54,778 nt of DNA from Candidatus Minthosoma equi (GTDB taxonomy: Bacteria; Bacteroidota; Bacteroidia; Bacteroidales; Bacteroidaceae): NCBI GenBank assembly GCA_018064885.1, contig JAGHUI010000086.1, forward strand, positions 1-54,778, written 5' to 3'. The notes below the pieces were generated by a model that saw nothing but the letters and a program-made list of their open reading frames with translations, had not been told where the DNA came from and made no database searches. Positions 17,671-24,904 of this stretch are shown piece by piece (within the stretch, counting starts at the first letter, position 1; every line of letters begins with the position of its first letter). The translations under genes and the position numbers were made by a program.

Positions 17671-18864
17671 TTACTGCTTATGATTAATGCAGATTCCTTT
17701 CAAATACCACTCGTAGAGCTTGTGGATGCCATCCTCGATTTCAATAGTGTGATGCCAGCCGAGACGATGAAGCTTATCCACATCTGTAAGCTTCTTCATT
17801 GTACCGTCAGGCTTGCTTGAATCCCAACGGAGCTCGCCCTTGAATCCAACCTCAGCCATGATCTTCTCAGCAACCTCCTTGATGCTGATTTCCTTGCCAG
17901 TACCCACGTTGATGTGGCAGTTGCGCACTTCCTTGATGCCATCGCGATTGACAGCAAAATCGCTCTTTTCCACCACATCCTTGAAGTCAACATTGAGAAG
18001 GCAATAAACAGAAGCATCTGCCATTTCCTCGCTCCAAAGGAACTCACGCATTGGCTTGCCTGACCCCCAGAGAGTGACAGAATCAGGAGTGATGCCATAG
18101 CGGCGGAGAACTTGAAGAATGGTGAATTCATCGCTCATGGCAGTAGCAACGATTGTCTGCTCAGCCCTTGCTTCAGCACTATTTGGCGCCCCCTGGCCAT
18201 CAACCATCTTAGGCACCTTCATAGTCACAGGACGAAGACCAATATCCTTACGAACAGCATCCCAATCACCTTCATTGAGGCACTTAGCCAAATGAATCTT
18301 ACGGATCATAGCAGGAAGAACATGGCTGTTCTCAAGATGGAAATTATCATTAGGGCCATAGAGGTTTGTAGGCATTACTGCAATATAGTTTGTGCCATAC
18401 TGAAGATTGAAAGACTCACACATCTTCAATCCAGCAATCTTAGCGATTGCGTATGGTTCGTTAGTGTATTCCAATGGAGAAGAGAGAAGACAATCCTCTG
18501 GCATTGGCTGTGGAGCCTCGCCTGGATAGATACATGTAGAACCAAGGAAAAGCAGCTTCTTCACACCATGCTTCCAAGCCTCACCAATCACATTCTGCTG
18601 AATCTGAAGGTTCTGATAAATGAAATCTGCTCTATACTGAAGATTAGCCATGATACCGCCCACATGAGCAGCAGCAAGCACAACAGCATCTGGCTTCTCT
18701 TCATCGAAGAAAGCCCTAACAGCAACAGGATCAAGGAGGTCAAGTTCTGCATGAGACTTACCAACAAGGTTCTCATAGCCACGAGCCTTAAGGTTGTTCC
18801 AGATAGCAGAACCTACCAAGCCATGATGACCTGCAACGAATATCTTTGAGTCTTTTGCTAACAT
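17671..18864 (-). CDS. fcl: GDP-L-fucose synthase
   Basis: A 397-residue short-chain dehydrogenase that epimerises and reduces GDP-4-keto-6-deoxymannose to GDP-L-fucose. The NADP site is VAGHHGLVGSAIW near residue 10. The catalytic triad is in LGSTCIYP and NEPYAIAKIAG (Tyr-x3-Lys). PTNLYGPNDNFHLENSHVLPAMIRK is the substrate loop. It is longer than the ~320-residue enterobacterial form because of an insert at about 195-240 (EGDWDAVRKDIGLRPVTMKVPK...), which I take as a Bacteroidetes feature. It is paired with gmd 95 bases upstream. Confidence 0.96.
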   Translation of the reverse strand: MLAKDSKIFVAGHHGLVGSAIWNNLKARGYENLVGKSHAELDLLDPVAVRAFFDEEKPDAVVLAAAHVGGIMANLQYRADFIYQNLQIQQNVIGEAWKHGVKKLLFLGSTCIYPGEAPQPMPEDCLLSSPLEYTNEPYAIAKIAGLKMCESFNLQYGTNYIAVMPTNLYGPNDNFHLENSHVLPAMIRKIHLAKCLNEGDWDAVRKDIGLRPVTMKVPKMVDGQGAPNSAEARAEQTIVATAMSDEFTILQVLRRYGITPDSVTLWGSGKPMREFLWSEEMADASVYCLLNVDFKDVVEKSDFAVNRDGIKEVRNCHINVGTGKEISIKEVAEKIMAEVGFKGELRWDSSKPDGTMKKLTDVDKLHRLGWHHTIEIEDGIHKLYEWYLKGICINHKQ

Positions 18865-18887
18865 CTTAGTTTATTTTTATTCTTTTT

Positions 18888-18927
18888 TCGAACAATCGAT
18901 TTGTCGAATTATAGAATTATCGAGTTG
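18888..18927. repeat. Octad array, five 8-bp units TCGANTTN
   Basis: Consecutive octads TCGAACAA, TCGATTTG, TCGAATTA, TAGAATTA and TCGAGTTG lie in the gmd-fcl intercistronic gap. They share the TCGA start in exact 8-bp register, with one substitution. Confidence 0.75.
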
Positions 18928-18959
18928 TATATTTTAGGCACTTAAGCACACTCTTCTTT

Positions 18960-20069
18960 TTACTTCACAACACCCTTTTCAAGGTACTCTGCAAGGTTCG
19001 TTCTCATCACACTTGCCACATGGTCTGCAGCCACCTTCTCCATATCATGCTTAACCATGATTTGAACAAGTTGTTCGAATGTAGTCTTCATTGGATTCCA
19101 GCCAAGCTCTTTCTTTGCCTTTGATGGATCGCCCCAAAGGTTGACAACATCTGTAGGACGATAGAAATCAGGAGAGACTTCAACAAGAGTCTTGCCTATA
19201 AGTTCCGCAGGACCAGCCACGCAAATGCCCTTCTCATCCATATCCTTGCCTTCAAACTTGAGTTCGATGCCAGCAGCCTTGAAAGCAGCATAAGTGAACT
19301 CACGAACTGAATGCTGAACACCTGTAGCTATGACGAAGTCCTCTGGCTTATCATGTTGAAGGATGAGCCACATGCACTCTACATAATCCTTAGCATATCC
19401 CCAGTCACGAAGAGAATCAAGATTGCCAAGATACAGCTTGCTCTGCTTGCCTTGAGCAATACGAGCAGCAGCGAGAGTAATCTTGCGAGTCACGAAAGTC
19501 TCGCCACGGCGCTCTGACTCATGATTGAAAAGAATGCCAGAACAGCAGAACATGTCATAAGCCTCACGATATTCCTTGATGATCCAGAAGCCATAAAGCT
19601 TAGCTACAGCGTATGGAGAATATGGGTGGAATGGAGTCTGTTCATTCTGAGGAACTTCCTCTACCTTACCATAAAGCTCGGAAGTAGAAGCCTGATAAAT
19701 TTTGCAAGTCTTCTCAAGATGATTTGTGCGGACAGCCTCAAGAATGCGGAGAACGCCAACAGCATCAACATCTGCTGTAAACTCAGGAGCATCGAAGCTG
19801 ACCTGAACGTGACTCTGTGCAGCGAGATTGTATATTTCAGTTGGCTGAACCTTTCCTACAAGCTTAACGAGTGACATTGAGTCCCCCATATCAGCATAGT
19901 GAAGGTGGAAGTTTGGAGCACCTTCAAGATGAGCAATGCGCTCACGGTAGTCAACAGATGAACGGCGAATAATGCCGTGTACTTCATATCCTTTTGACAA
20001 GAGGAACTCGCTAAGATAAGAGCCATCCTGACCTGTCACACCTGTAATCAAAGCAACTTTTCTTTCCAT
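18960..20069 (-). CDS. gmd: GDP-mannose 4,6-dehydratase
   Basis: A 369-residue SDR enzyme converting GDP-mannose to GDP-4-keto-6-deoxymannose, the first step to GDP-fucose. The nucleotide site [15 protein letters not shown] is near residue 9. Catalytic residues are in [11 protein letters not shown] and [14 protein letters not shown], with [17 protein letters not shown] in the tetramer/NADP contact. The length and motifs are classical. With fcl, and with manA at 8-9 kb supplying mannose-6-phosphate, it makes fucose for surface glycans. It lies 57 bases after the regulator gene with no clear -7 box between them, so read-through is possible. Confidence 0.97.
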   Translation of the reverse strand: MERKVALITGVTGQDGSYLSEFLLSKGYEVHGIIRRSSVDYRERIAHLEGAPNFHLHYADMGDSMSLVKLVGKVQPTEIYNLAAQSHVQVSFDAPEFTADVDAVGVLRILEAVRTNHLEKTCKIYQASTSELYGKVEEVPQNEQTPFHPYSPYAVAKLYGFWIIKEYREAYDMFCCSGILFNHESERRGETFVTRKITLAAARIAQGKQSKLYLGNLDSLRDWGYAKDYVECMWLILQHDKPEDFVIATGVQHSVREFTYAAFKAAGIELKFEGKDMDEKGICVAGPAELIGKTLVEVSPDFYRPTDVVNLWGDPSKAKKELGWNPMKTTFEQLVQIMVKHDMEKVAADHVASVMRTNLAEYLEKGVVK

Positions 20070-20125
20070 AAAACTATTTTTGCGGATAAACTATTTCTAA
20101 TTTACTGTTAGTTAATCAATTTCAT

Positions 20126-21088
20126 TTATATGTTCACCTCTTCGAGGGTAACAAGCTTATTCATTATAGCATAAATCGTAATACCTGCAGGAGAATGGAT
20201 GTTCAACTTACGGGCAATGTTGCGCCTATGCGTAGTGACCGTATTGACCGAGAGGTACAGTTTTTCGGCTATCTCCTTATTTGCCATACCCTTGGCAACA
20301 CAGACAACAATCTCCTTCTCACGGTCAGACAACTGCTCTATATTTGGCATCTGCAGGCTTGGAGTCTCCACATTTTCAGTACGGCGCACCTTCGTCTGAT
20401 GCTGAAGCCTTCGCACGGCAGGAACGAAGATGTTATCCTCAACCAAGCAATGAATAGCCAATTCCTCCTCTGCCTGATAGATAGAGACAATGACGCTGTT
20501 AAGCCTCTCGTTATTCTCCTTCTGAGGATAGTATTGGATAAACAGATTTGTCAATTCCCTCAGCTTGCACTCTATCGACTCATGATGACGAGACAAAAGA
20601 TTACCGCCTTCAAGTGTCACTGCTTCACCTTTCATGAGCTTCTCAACATAAGCAAAAACCATTGTCTCTTCATACTCCATGTGCTTCCTCACTTCCTCCA
20701 CATACTCATCATAGAATTTCAGCACAAGAAAAGCAATCTCATTCTTCACCGAGCAGTCAATGGCATTCAAAAGATGAAAGCGAATGTTTGGGAAAAGGAA
20801 TTGGAGAAAATAAATATGCGTCTTTTTCAGATAGCTAAGAACGGAAGCGACATCTACACGTTCCACACGCTGAGGACGGTTCTCTGCTCCGTCCTTCACA
20901 TAATTTATGATAGTGAGAAACGTGTCCGAATCAACCTCACATTTGCGGCACACCTCTGTGATAGTCTTTTCTCCGAATCCCAGAGAAATGCCAAATCGGC
21001 TCATCACCTGAAGCAGACGATAGTCGTTTGCAACCACATAGCTAAGTTTGTCAGACAACTTATATTGACCACTCATTTTCCTTTTCAT
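20126..21088 (-). CDS. RIC/hemerythrin-like di-iron domain fused to a LuxR-type DNA-binding domain
   Basis: A 320-residue fusion as called. Residues 12-65 resemble the ScdA/RIC N-terminal domain (NDYRLLQVMSRFGISLGFGE...CEVDSDTFLTIINYV). Residues 85-225 are hemerythrin-like, with candidate iron ligands H91, H136, E140, H168/H169, H213 and E217 (HMEYEE and HCLVED motifs). Residues 250-315 are a GerE/LuxR helix-turn-helix (LSDREKEIVVCVAKGMANKEIAEKL, VNTVTTHRRNIARKL). RIC proteins repair or sense iron centres under oxidative or nitrosative stress. The fusion suggests a redox-, NO- or iron-responsive regulator, which is inference. It is divergent from feoAB. The start was moved inward because the -7 box overlaps the longer frame; ATG 21076, with an AAAGGA just upstream, is also possible. 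Confidence 0.85.
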   Translation of the reverse strand: MKRKMSGQYKLSDKLSYVVANDYRLLQVMSRFGISLGFGEKTITEVCRKCEVDSDTFLTIINYVKDGAENRPQRVERVDVASVLSYLKKTHIYFLQFLFPNIRFHLLNAIDCSVKNEIAFLVLKFYDEYVEEVRKHMEYEETMVFAYVEKLMKGEAVTLEGGNLLSRHHESIECKLRELTNLFIQYYPQKENNERLNSVIVSIYQAEEELAIHCLVEDNIFVPAVRRLQHQTKVRRTENVETPSLQMPNIEQLSDREKEIVVCVAKGMANKEIAEKLYLSVNTVTTHRRNIARKLNIHSPAGITIYAIMNKLVTLEEVNI

Positions 21089-21104
21089 TTTGTTAAACGC
21101 GGTG

Positions 21105-21112
21105 CAAAGGTA
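21105..21112 (-). promoter_or_regulatory. Bacteroidetes -7 box for the di-iron/LuxR regulator
   Basis: TACCTTTG on the minus strand. Transcription would begin near 21098, so Met codons upstream of 21088 cannot be used from this promoter. Confidence 0.75.
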
Positions 21113-21185
21113 CAGAAAAAAAATGGCAAATAGGACACAAACATGGGCATTATTTATATACAATGTGTAAATTACTGGAAAATAA

Positions 21186-21226
21186 GTATTGTCAAATAAG
21201 CAAATACTAAAAAATGAGTATTGCGT
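21186..21226. promoter_or_regulatory. Candidate operator between the regulator and feoAB
   Basis: AAGTATTG (from 21185) and GCAAATACT (21200-21208) form an imperfect inverted repeat. GAGTATTGCG follows at 21216-21225, overlapping the feoAB -33 position. The repeated AGTATT/AATACT words make this a plausible site for the neighbouring regulator or for Fur. No protein is implied by the sequence alone. Confidence 0.4.
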
Positions 21227-21243
21227 AATAAATAAAAAGAGTG

Positions 21244-21251
21244 TAACTTTG
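21244..21251 (+). promoter_or_regulatory. Bacteroidetes -7 box for feoAB
   Basis: TAACTTTG, with TTG at 21221-21223 and a 20-base spacer as the -33 element. The leader is about 13 bases. Confidence 0.8.
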
Positions 21252-21270
21252 CACCCAAAATCACTCAGGC

Positions 21271-23583
21271 ATGAAATTATCAGAACTAAAAACAGGAGAG
21301 AGCGGCGTTATTGTCCACGTTCACGGACATGGAGGATTCCGCAAGCGCATTGTTGAGATGGGATTCATCCACGGCAAGACCGTTGAGGTGGTGCTCAATG
21401 CCCCACTCCGCGACCCTGTGAAATACAAGATATTGGATTATGAAGTAAGTCTTCGCCGTGCAGAAGCAGAACTCGTGGAGGTTGTCAGCAAAGACGAAGC
21501 CATTGAATGGGAAGCCACCCATCCAGACCTAAAAGGCATTCCTGCAGATGACTGCAACGCCATCATGCACCATGTTGCAAACGAGAAAGAGAAAGAACTC
21601 GACATCGTGTTTGTTGGCAATCCTAACTGCGGCAAGACCAGCCTGTTCAACATAGCAAGCGGAGCACATGAGCGTGTAGGAAACTACTCTGGCGTAACGG
21701 TTGATGCCAAGGTTGGCCATTTTGAATTTGAAGGCTATCACTTCAACCTCATAGACCTTCCCGGCACATACTCACTCTCTGCCTACACGCCAGAAGAGCT
21801 GTATGTTCGCAAATACATCATCGAGAAGCATCCAGATCTGATTATCAATGTGGTTGATGCAAGCAACATAGAGCGCAACCTTTACCTCACCACACAGCTC
21901 ATTGACATGGACGTGCCAATGATCATGGCACTCAACATGTACGACGAACTGCGAGAAAGCGGCAACCAACTGAACATGGAACAGTTAGGCATGCTGCTCG
22001 GAGTGCCTATTGTGCCTACAGTAGGACGAACAGGCGAGGGAGTTAAAGAACTGTTCCACCAGATAATAGAAATCGTTGAAGGCAAGCAGAAGATAGCCAG
22101 GCACATACACGTAAATCATGGCAAGCTCCTAGAAGCAGCCATAGAGGAAGTGGAAGCACTCGTTCGCAAGAACCCAGAGCCACACCAGAACTACTCTGCC
22201 CGATTCCTCGCCATCAAGCTCTTAGAGAACGACCATCAGGTTGAGAGCATCATTAAGCACCTCGAAAACGGCACAGAGATACTCGCTGTCCGTGATGCCT
22301 GTCAGAAGAAGATACAGCAAGAAATCAACGAAGACAGCGAATCGGCAATCACCGATGCCAAATACGGTTTCGTTCAGGGCGCGACGAAAGAGACATTCAA
22401 GAAAGTCAACAAGAACAAGCGAATGTTGACCAAGCGGATTGATGCCGTTGTCACCCACCAGATCTGGGGCTACCCTATCTTCTTCCTACTCATGTACCTC
22501 ATGTTCTTCTGCACATTCAACATCGGTCAGTACCCTATGGACTGGATAGATGCAGGCATAAGCTGGCTTGGAGAATTCGTTGGCAGCAGCATGGCAGACG
22601 GACCACTGAAAGACCTCATCGTTGACGGCATCATCGGTGGTGTGGGAGGAGTGATAATCTTCCTGCCTAACATCATGATTCTATATGCATTCATCTCATG
22701 GATGGAAGACTCAGGCTACATGGCACGAGCAGCCTTCATCATGGACAGCATCATGCACCGCATGGGACTTCATGGCAAGTCGTTCATACCAATGATCATG
22801 GGCTTCGGCTGCAACATCCCAGCCATCATGGCAACACGCACAATCGAAGACCGCAAGTCGCGACTCATCACCATGCTCATCACCCCCTTGATGTCATGCT
22901 CTGCACGCCTTCCTGTTTACATCATCATCATCTCGGCATTCTTCCCTCGCAACGCTGCCCTGATACTCTTCTCCATGTATCTTATCGGAGTTCTATTTTC
23001 CATACTTATGGCAAAGATATTCAGCAGGTTCGTCATCAAGGGCGAAAGCAGTCCTTTCGTCATGGAACTGCCACCATACCGATTGCCGTCAGCAAAGAGC
23101 GTGAGCCGTCACACATGGGAAAAAGGCAAACAGTATCTCAAGAAAATGGGAACAACAATCCTCGTTGCCAGCATAGCCGTATGGGCACTCAGCTATTTCC
23201 CACGCCATGCCGAACTGTCAGAAGAACAGCAAATGGAATACAGCTACATAGGTCAGATTGGCAAGTTTATCGAACCTGTCCTTGAGCCATGCGGACTCCA
23301 TTGGAAGGAAGGCGTGGCACTCGTTGCAGGCATTGGAGCCAAAGAGATAGTAGCAAGCACCATGTCCGTACTCTATCATGGCGACATAGCCGCAAGCGGC
23401 ATCACCCCATTGGCTGCATTCTGCTTCATGGTGTTCGTTCTCCTCTACTTCCCTTGCATGGCAACCTGCATCGGCATAAAGAACGAATCGGGCAAATTGC
23501 GATGGGCACTCTTCACCATCGGCTATACCACAGCCCTGGCATGGATCACCAGCATGCTCATCTATCAGATATTCTCTTTGTAG
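21271..23583 (+). CDS. feoB: Fused FeoA-FeoB ferrous iron transporter
   Basis: A 770-residue inner-membrane Fe(II) importer. Residues 1-75 are the FeoA SH3-like domain (SELKTGESGVIVHVHGHGGFRKRIVEMGF), normally a separate protein. From about 110 it is FeoB: G1 GNPNCGKTSLF at 116-126, G3 DLPGTYSL, G4 NMYD, then the helical GDI domain. The polytopic core starts near 400 with the gate motifs EDSGYMARAAFIMD and GFGCNIPAIMATRTIED, and later LTPLMSCSARLPVY-type residues. It is divergent from the di-iron regulator and followed by the small Cys-rich partner. Iron-dependent control is likely but not shown. Confidence 0.97.
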   Translation: MKLSELKTGESGVIVHVHGHGGFRKRIVEMGFIHGKTVEVVLNAPLRDPVKYKILDYEVSLRRAEAELVEVVSKDEAIEWEATHPDLKGIPADDCNAIMHHVANEKEKELDIVFVGNPNCGKTSLFNIASGAHERVGNYSGVTVDAKVGHFEFEGYHFNLIDLPGTYSLSAYTPEELYVRKYIIEKHPDLIINVVDASNIERNLYLTTQLIDMDVPMIMALNMYDELRESGNQLNMEQLGMLLGVPIVPTVGRTGEGVKELFHQIIEIVEGKQKIARHIHVNHGKLLEAAIEEVEALVRKNPEPHQNYSARFLAIKLLENDHQVESIIKHLENGTEILAVRDACQKKIQQEINEDSESAITDAKYGFVQGATKETFKKVNKNKRMLTKRIDAVVTHQIWGYPIFFLLMYLMFFCTFNIGQYPMDWIDAGISWLGEFVGSSMADGPLKDLIVDGIIGGVGGVIIFLPNIMILYAFISWMEDSGYMARAAFIMDSIMHRMGLHGKSFIPMIMGFGCNIPAIMATRTIEDRKSRLITMLITPLMSCSARLPVYIIIISAFFPRNAALILFSMYLIGVLFSILMAKIFSRFVIKGESSPFVMELPPYRLPSAKSVSRHTWEKGKQYLKKMGTTILVASIAVWALSYFPRHAELSEEQQMEYSYIGQIGKFIEPVLEPCGLHWKEGVALVAGIGAKEIVASTMSVLYHGDIAASGITPLAAFCFMVFVLLYFPCMATCIGIKNESGKLRWALFTIGYTTALAWITSMLIYQIFSL

Positions 23584-23640
23584 GTCGAAGGTCAAAGGTC
23601 GAAGGTCAAAGGTCAAAGGTCGAAGGACAAAGGAGAAAGG
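23583..23640. repeat. Heptad array GGTCRAA, eight units
   Basis: Starting on the last base of the feoAB stop codon, the sequence reads GGTCGAA, GGTCAAA, GGTCGAA, GGTCAAA, GGTCAAA, GGTCGAA, GGACAAA and GGAGAAA in unbroken 7-bp register. It lies between feoAB and its small partner gene. Confidence 0.9.
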
Positions 23641-23651
23641 AAACAGCCACC

Positions 23652-23686
23652 CTTAGACTTTAGACTTTAGACCTTAGACCATAGAC
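23652..23686. repeat. Heptad array YTTAGAC, five units
   Basis: CTTAGAC, TTTAGAC, TTTAGAC, CTTAGAC and CATAGAC in 7-bp register, 11 bases after the GGTCRAA array but with a different word. Confidence 0.9.
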
Positions 23687-23704
23687 CATTAAAAAGAAAA
23701 CATT

Positions 23705-23851
23705 ATGCAAGAAATAATAGTCACCATCGTGTTGTTAGCCGTTCTCGCCATCATCGTAAAGAACGTATATCGTATGCTGACAGGCAAGGAATCAGGATGC
23801 GACAGCTGTCCGAAAGGAGATTGCTGCGAATGTGGGAAACGAAAGAAATGA
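23705..23851 (+). CDS. FeoB-associated Cys-rich membrane peptide
   Basis: A 48-residue peptide: one transmembrane helix (about residues 3-19, IIVTIVLLAVLAIIVKN) and a cytoplasmic tail with five cysteines (GCDSCPKGDCCECGKRKK). This matches the small FeoB-associated Cys-rich proteins often encoded directly after feoB, thought to assist or regulate FeoB like FeoC. It lies 121 bases downstream of feoAB on the same strand, across two heptad arrays. Confidence 0.9.
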   Translation: MQEIIVTIVLLAVLAIIVKNVYRMLTGKESGCDSCPKGDCCECGKRKK

Positions 23852-23929
23852 AAAATGAATTACGAAACCATTCGGATGACATAACGAGACCTAAAACAAA
23901 AAAACTACATATCAGCAATTTACACAATA

Positions 23930-23961
23930 GCGTTGTCACGAAACATAATTCATGACAACGC
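23930..23961. repeat. Perfect 9-bp inverted repeat
   Basis: GCGTTGTCA (23930-23938) pairs with TGACAACGC (23953-23961). The right arm is the start of the first 21-bp unit of the following array. It could terminate the feo transcript or serve as an operator for the next gene. Confidence 0.6.
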
Positions 23962-24014
23962 ATTTTTTACTCATAACAACGCTTTTTTGTACCATAGTAA
24001 CGCTTGTTACACAT
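23952..24014. repeat. 21-bp tandem array, three units
   Basis: Units at 23952, 23973 and 23994 share ATRACAACGC followed by T-rich sequence. The last unit ends nine bases before the -7 box of the next gene, so the array occupies the upstream promoter region. Confidence 0.8.
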
Positions 24015-24022
24015 ATTTTAAT

Positions 24023-24030
24023 TACCTTTG
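24023..24030 (+). promoter_or_regulatory. Bacteroidetes -7 box for the 24074 gene
   Basis: TACCTTTG matches TAnnTTTG. A TTG at 24004 is a little close (16-base spacer). The leader is about 37 bases, ending in an A-rich, AAGAAA-type ribosome-binding region. Confidence 0.65.
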
Positions 24031-24073
24031 CACCAGATTTTAACAAAAACGATAACTAAAAAAAATTAAGAAA

Positions 24074-24775
24074 ATGGAAAATTCAATTGGAAAAGGACGC
24101 ATATTGTCCGAAAAGCAACTTGAGATTATCGTTGCAATCTTCCTCGGCGTAACAGCCCTCTTCTCTGCATGGGCATCATGGATTGGCTCTCTGCACGGAG
24201 GCAATCAGGTGACAAACTACACACTCAGCAACAACCTTGCCTCAGAGGGCAACTCAGAGTATGTGGCAGACCTGCAGCACATGAATGCCGACATGAGCAT
24301 CTGGGGACAAATCAGCACACTCATGGTTGACGAGAAATTCAGTCCTGTTGACAACAGCGACAAGCTTGCAGAAAAGGCACAGTACCTCTTGAGCAATGCA
24401 AACAACGAAGGATTCATTGATGCCGTAGTATGGGCAATGGACGAAACAGAAAAGAGAGATGACGGCAGCATCGTAAGTCCCTTCGAGAAAGATGGCCTTG
24501 TAGAATCATACTTCGTAGATGCCGACTCGCTTATCTCTGAGTCTCAGGCTGTGCTTGAGCAGGGAAAACAGGACAACTCCAACGGCGATGCCTATAACCT
24601 TGTAACAGTAATCTACACCGTCGTACTCTTCCTCCTCGGTATTGTCGGAACATTGAAGATGATGCCAAACCGCGAAATCCTGCTCGGTTTCAGCATCCTC
24701 TGCTTCTTGATTGCCACTATCTACATGTTCACAATCCCAATGCCAACAGGCTTCAGCCTGCTCAGTTTCTTCTAA
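24074..24775 (+). CDS. Predicted membrane protein, unknown function
   Basis: A 233-residue protein that I do not recognise by family. An N-terminal helix at about 18-40 (LEIIVAIFLGVTALFSAWASWIG) is followed by a polar domain of about 130 residues. That domain is rich in Asn/Asp/Ser (NNLASEGNSEYVADLQHMNADMS, SDKLAEKAQYLLSNANNEG, SQAVLEQGKQDNSNGDAYNL). Two or three closing helices span 175-230 (LVTVIYTVVLFLLGIVGTL, ILLGFSILCFLIATIYMF). The layout suggests a membrane-anchored domain whose side of the membrane is unclear. It has its own promoter and ends at a large hairpin shared with the convergent GH30 gene. Confidence 0.85.
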   Translation: MENSIGKGRILSEKQLEIIVAIFLGVTALFSAWASWIGSLHGGNQVTNYTLSNNLASEGNSEYVADLQHMNADMSIWGQISTLMVDEKFSPVDNSDKLAEKAQYLLSNANNEGFIDAVVWAMDETEKRDDGSIVSPFEKDGLVESYFVDADSLISESQAVLEQGKQDNSNGDAYNLVTVIYTVVLFLLGIVGTLKMMPNREILLGFSILCFLIATIYMFTIPMPTGFSLLSFF

Positions 24776-24790
24776 AGAAATACGGAAATA

Positions 24791-24892
24791 ATTACGAAAG
24801 ATTTATTACGAAAGATTTATTACGAAAGACGAAATACGAATTACGAAACCATCCAGATGGCATTTCGTAATTCGTATTTCGTCTTTCGTAAT
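24791..24892. terminator. Heptad array ATTACGA with a perfect 30-bp hairpin, bidirectional
   Basis: Heptads ATTACGA/AAGATTT alternate from 24791 to 24818, then ATTACGA, AAGACGA, AATACGA and ATTACGA follow. The stretch 24819-24848 is perfectly complementary to 24863-24892. The 14-base loop has its own CCATC/GATGG pairing. It lies between convergent genes and should terminate both. Confidence 0.9.
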
Positions 24893-24904
24893 TATATTTT
24901 ACAT

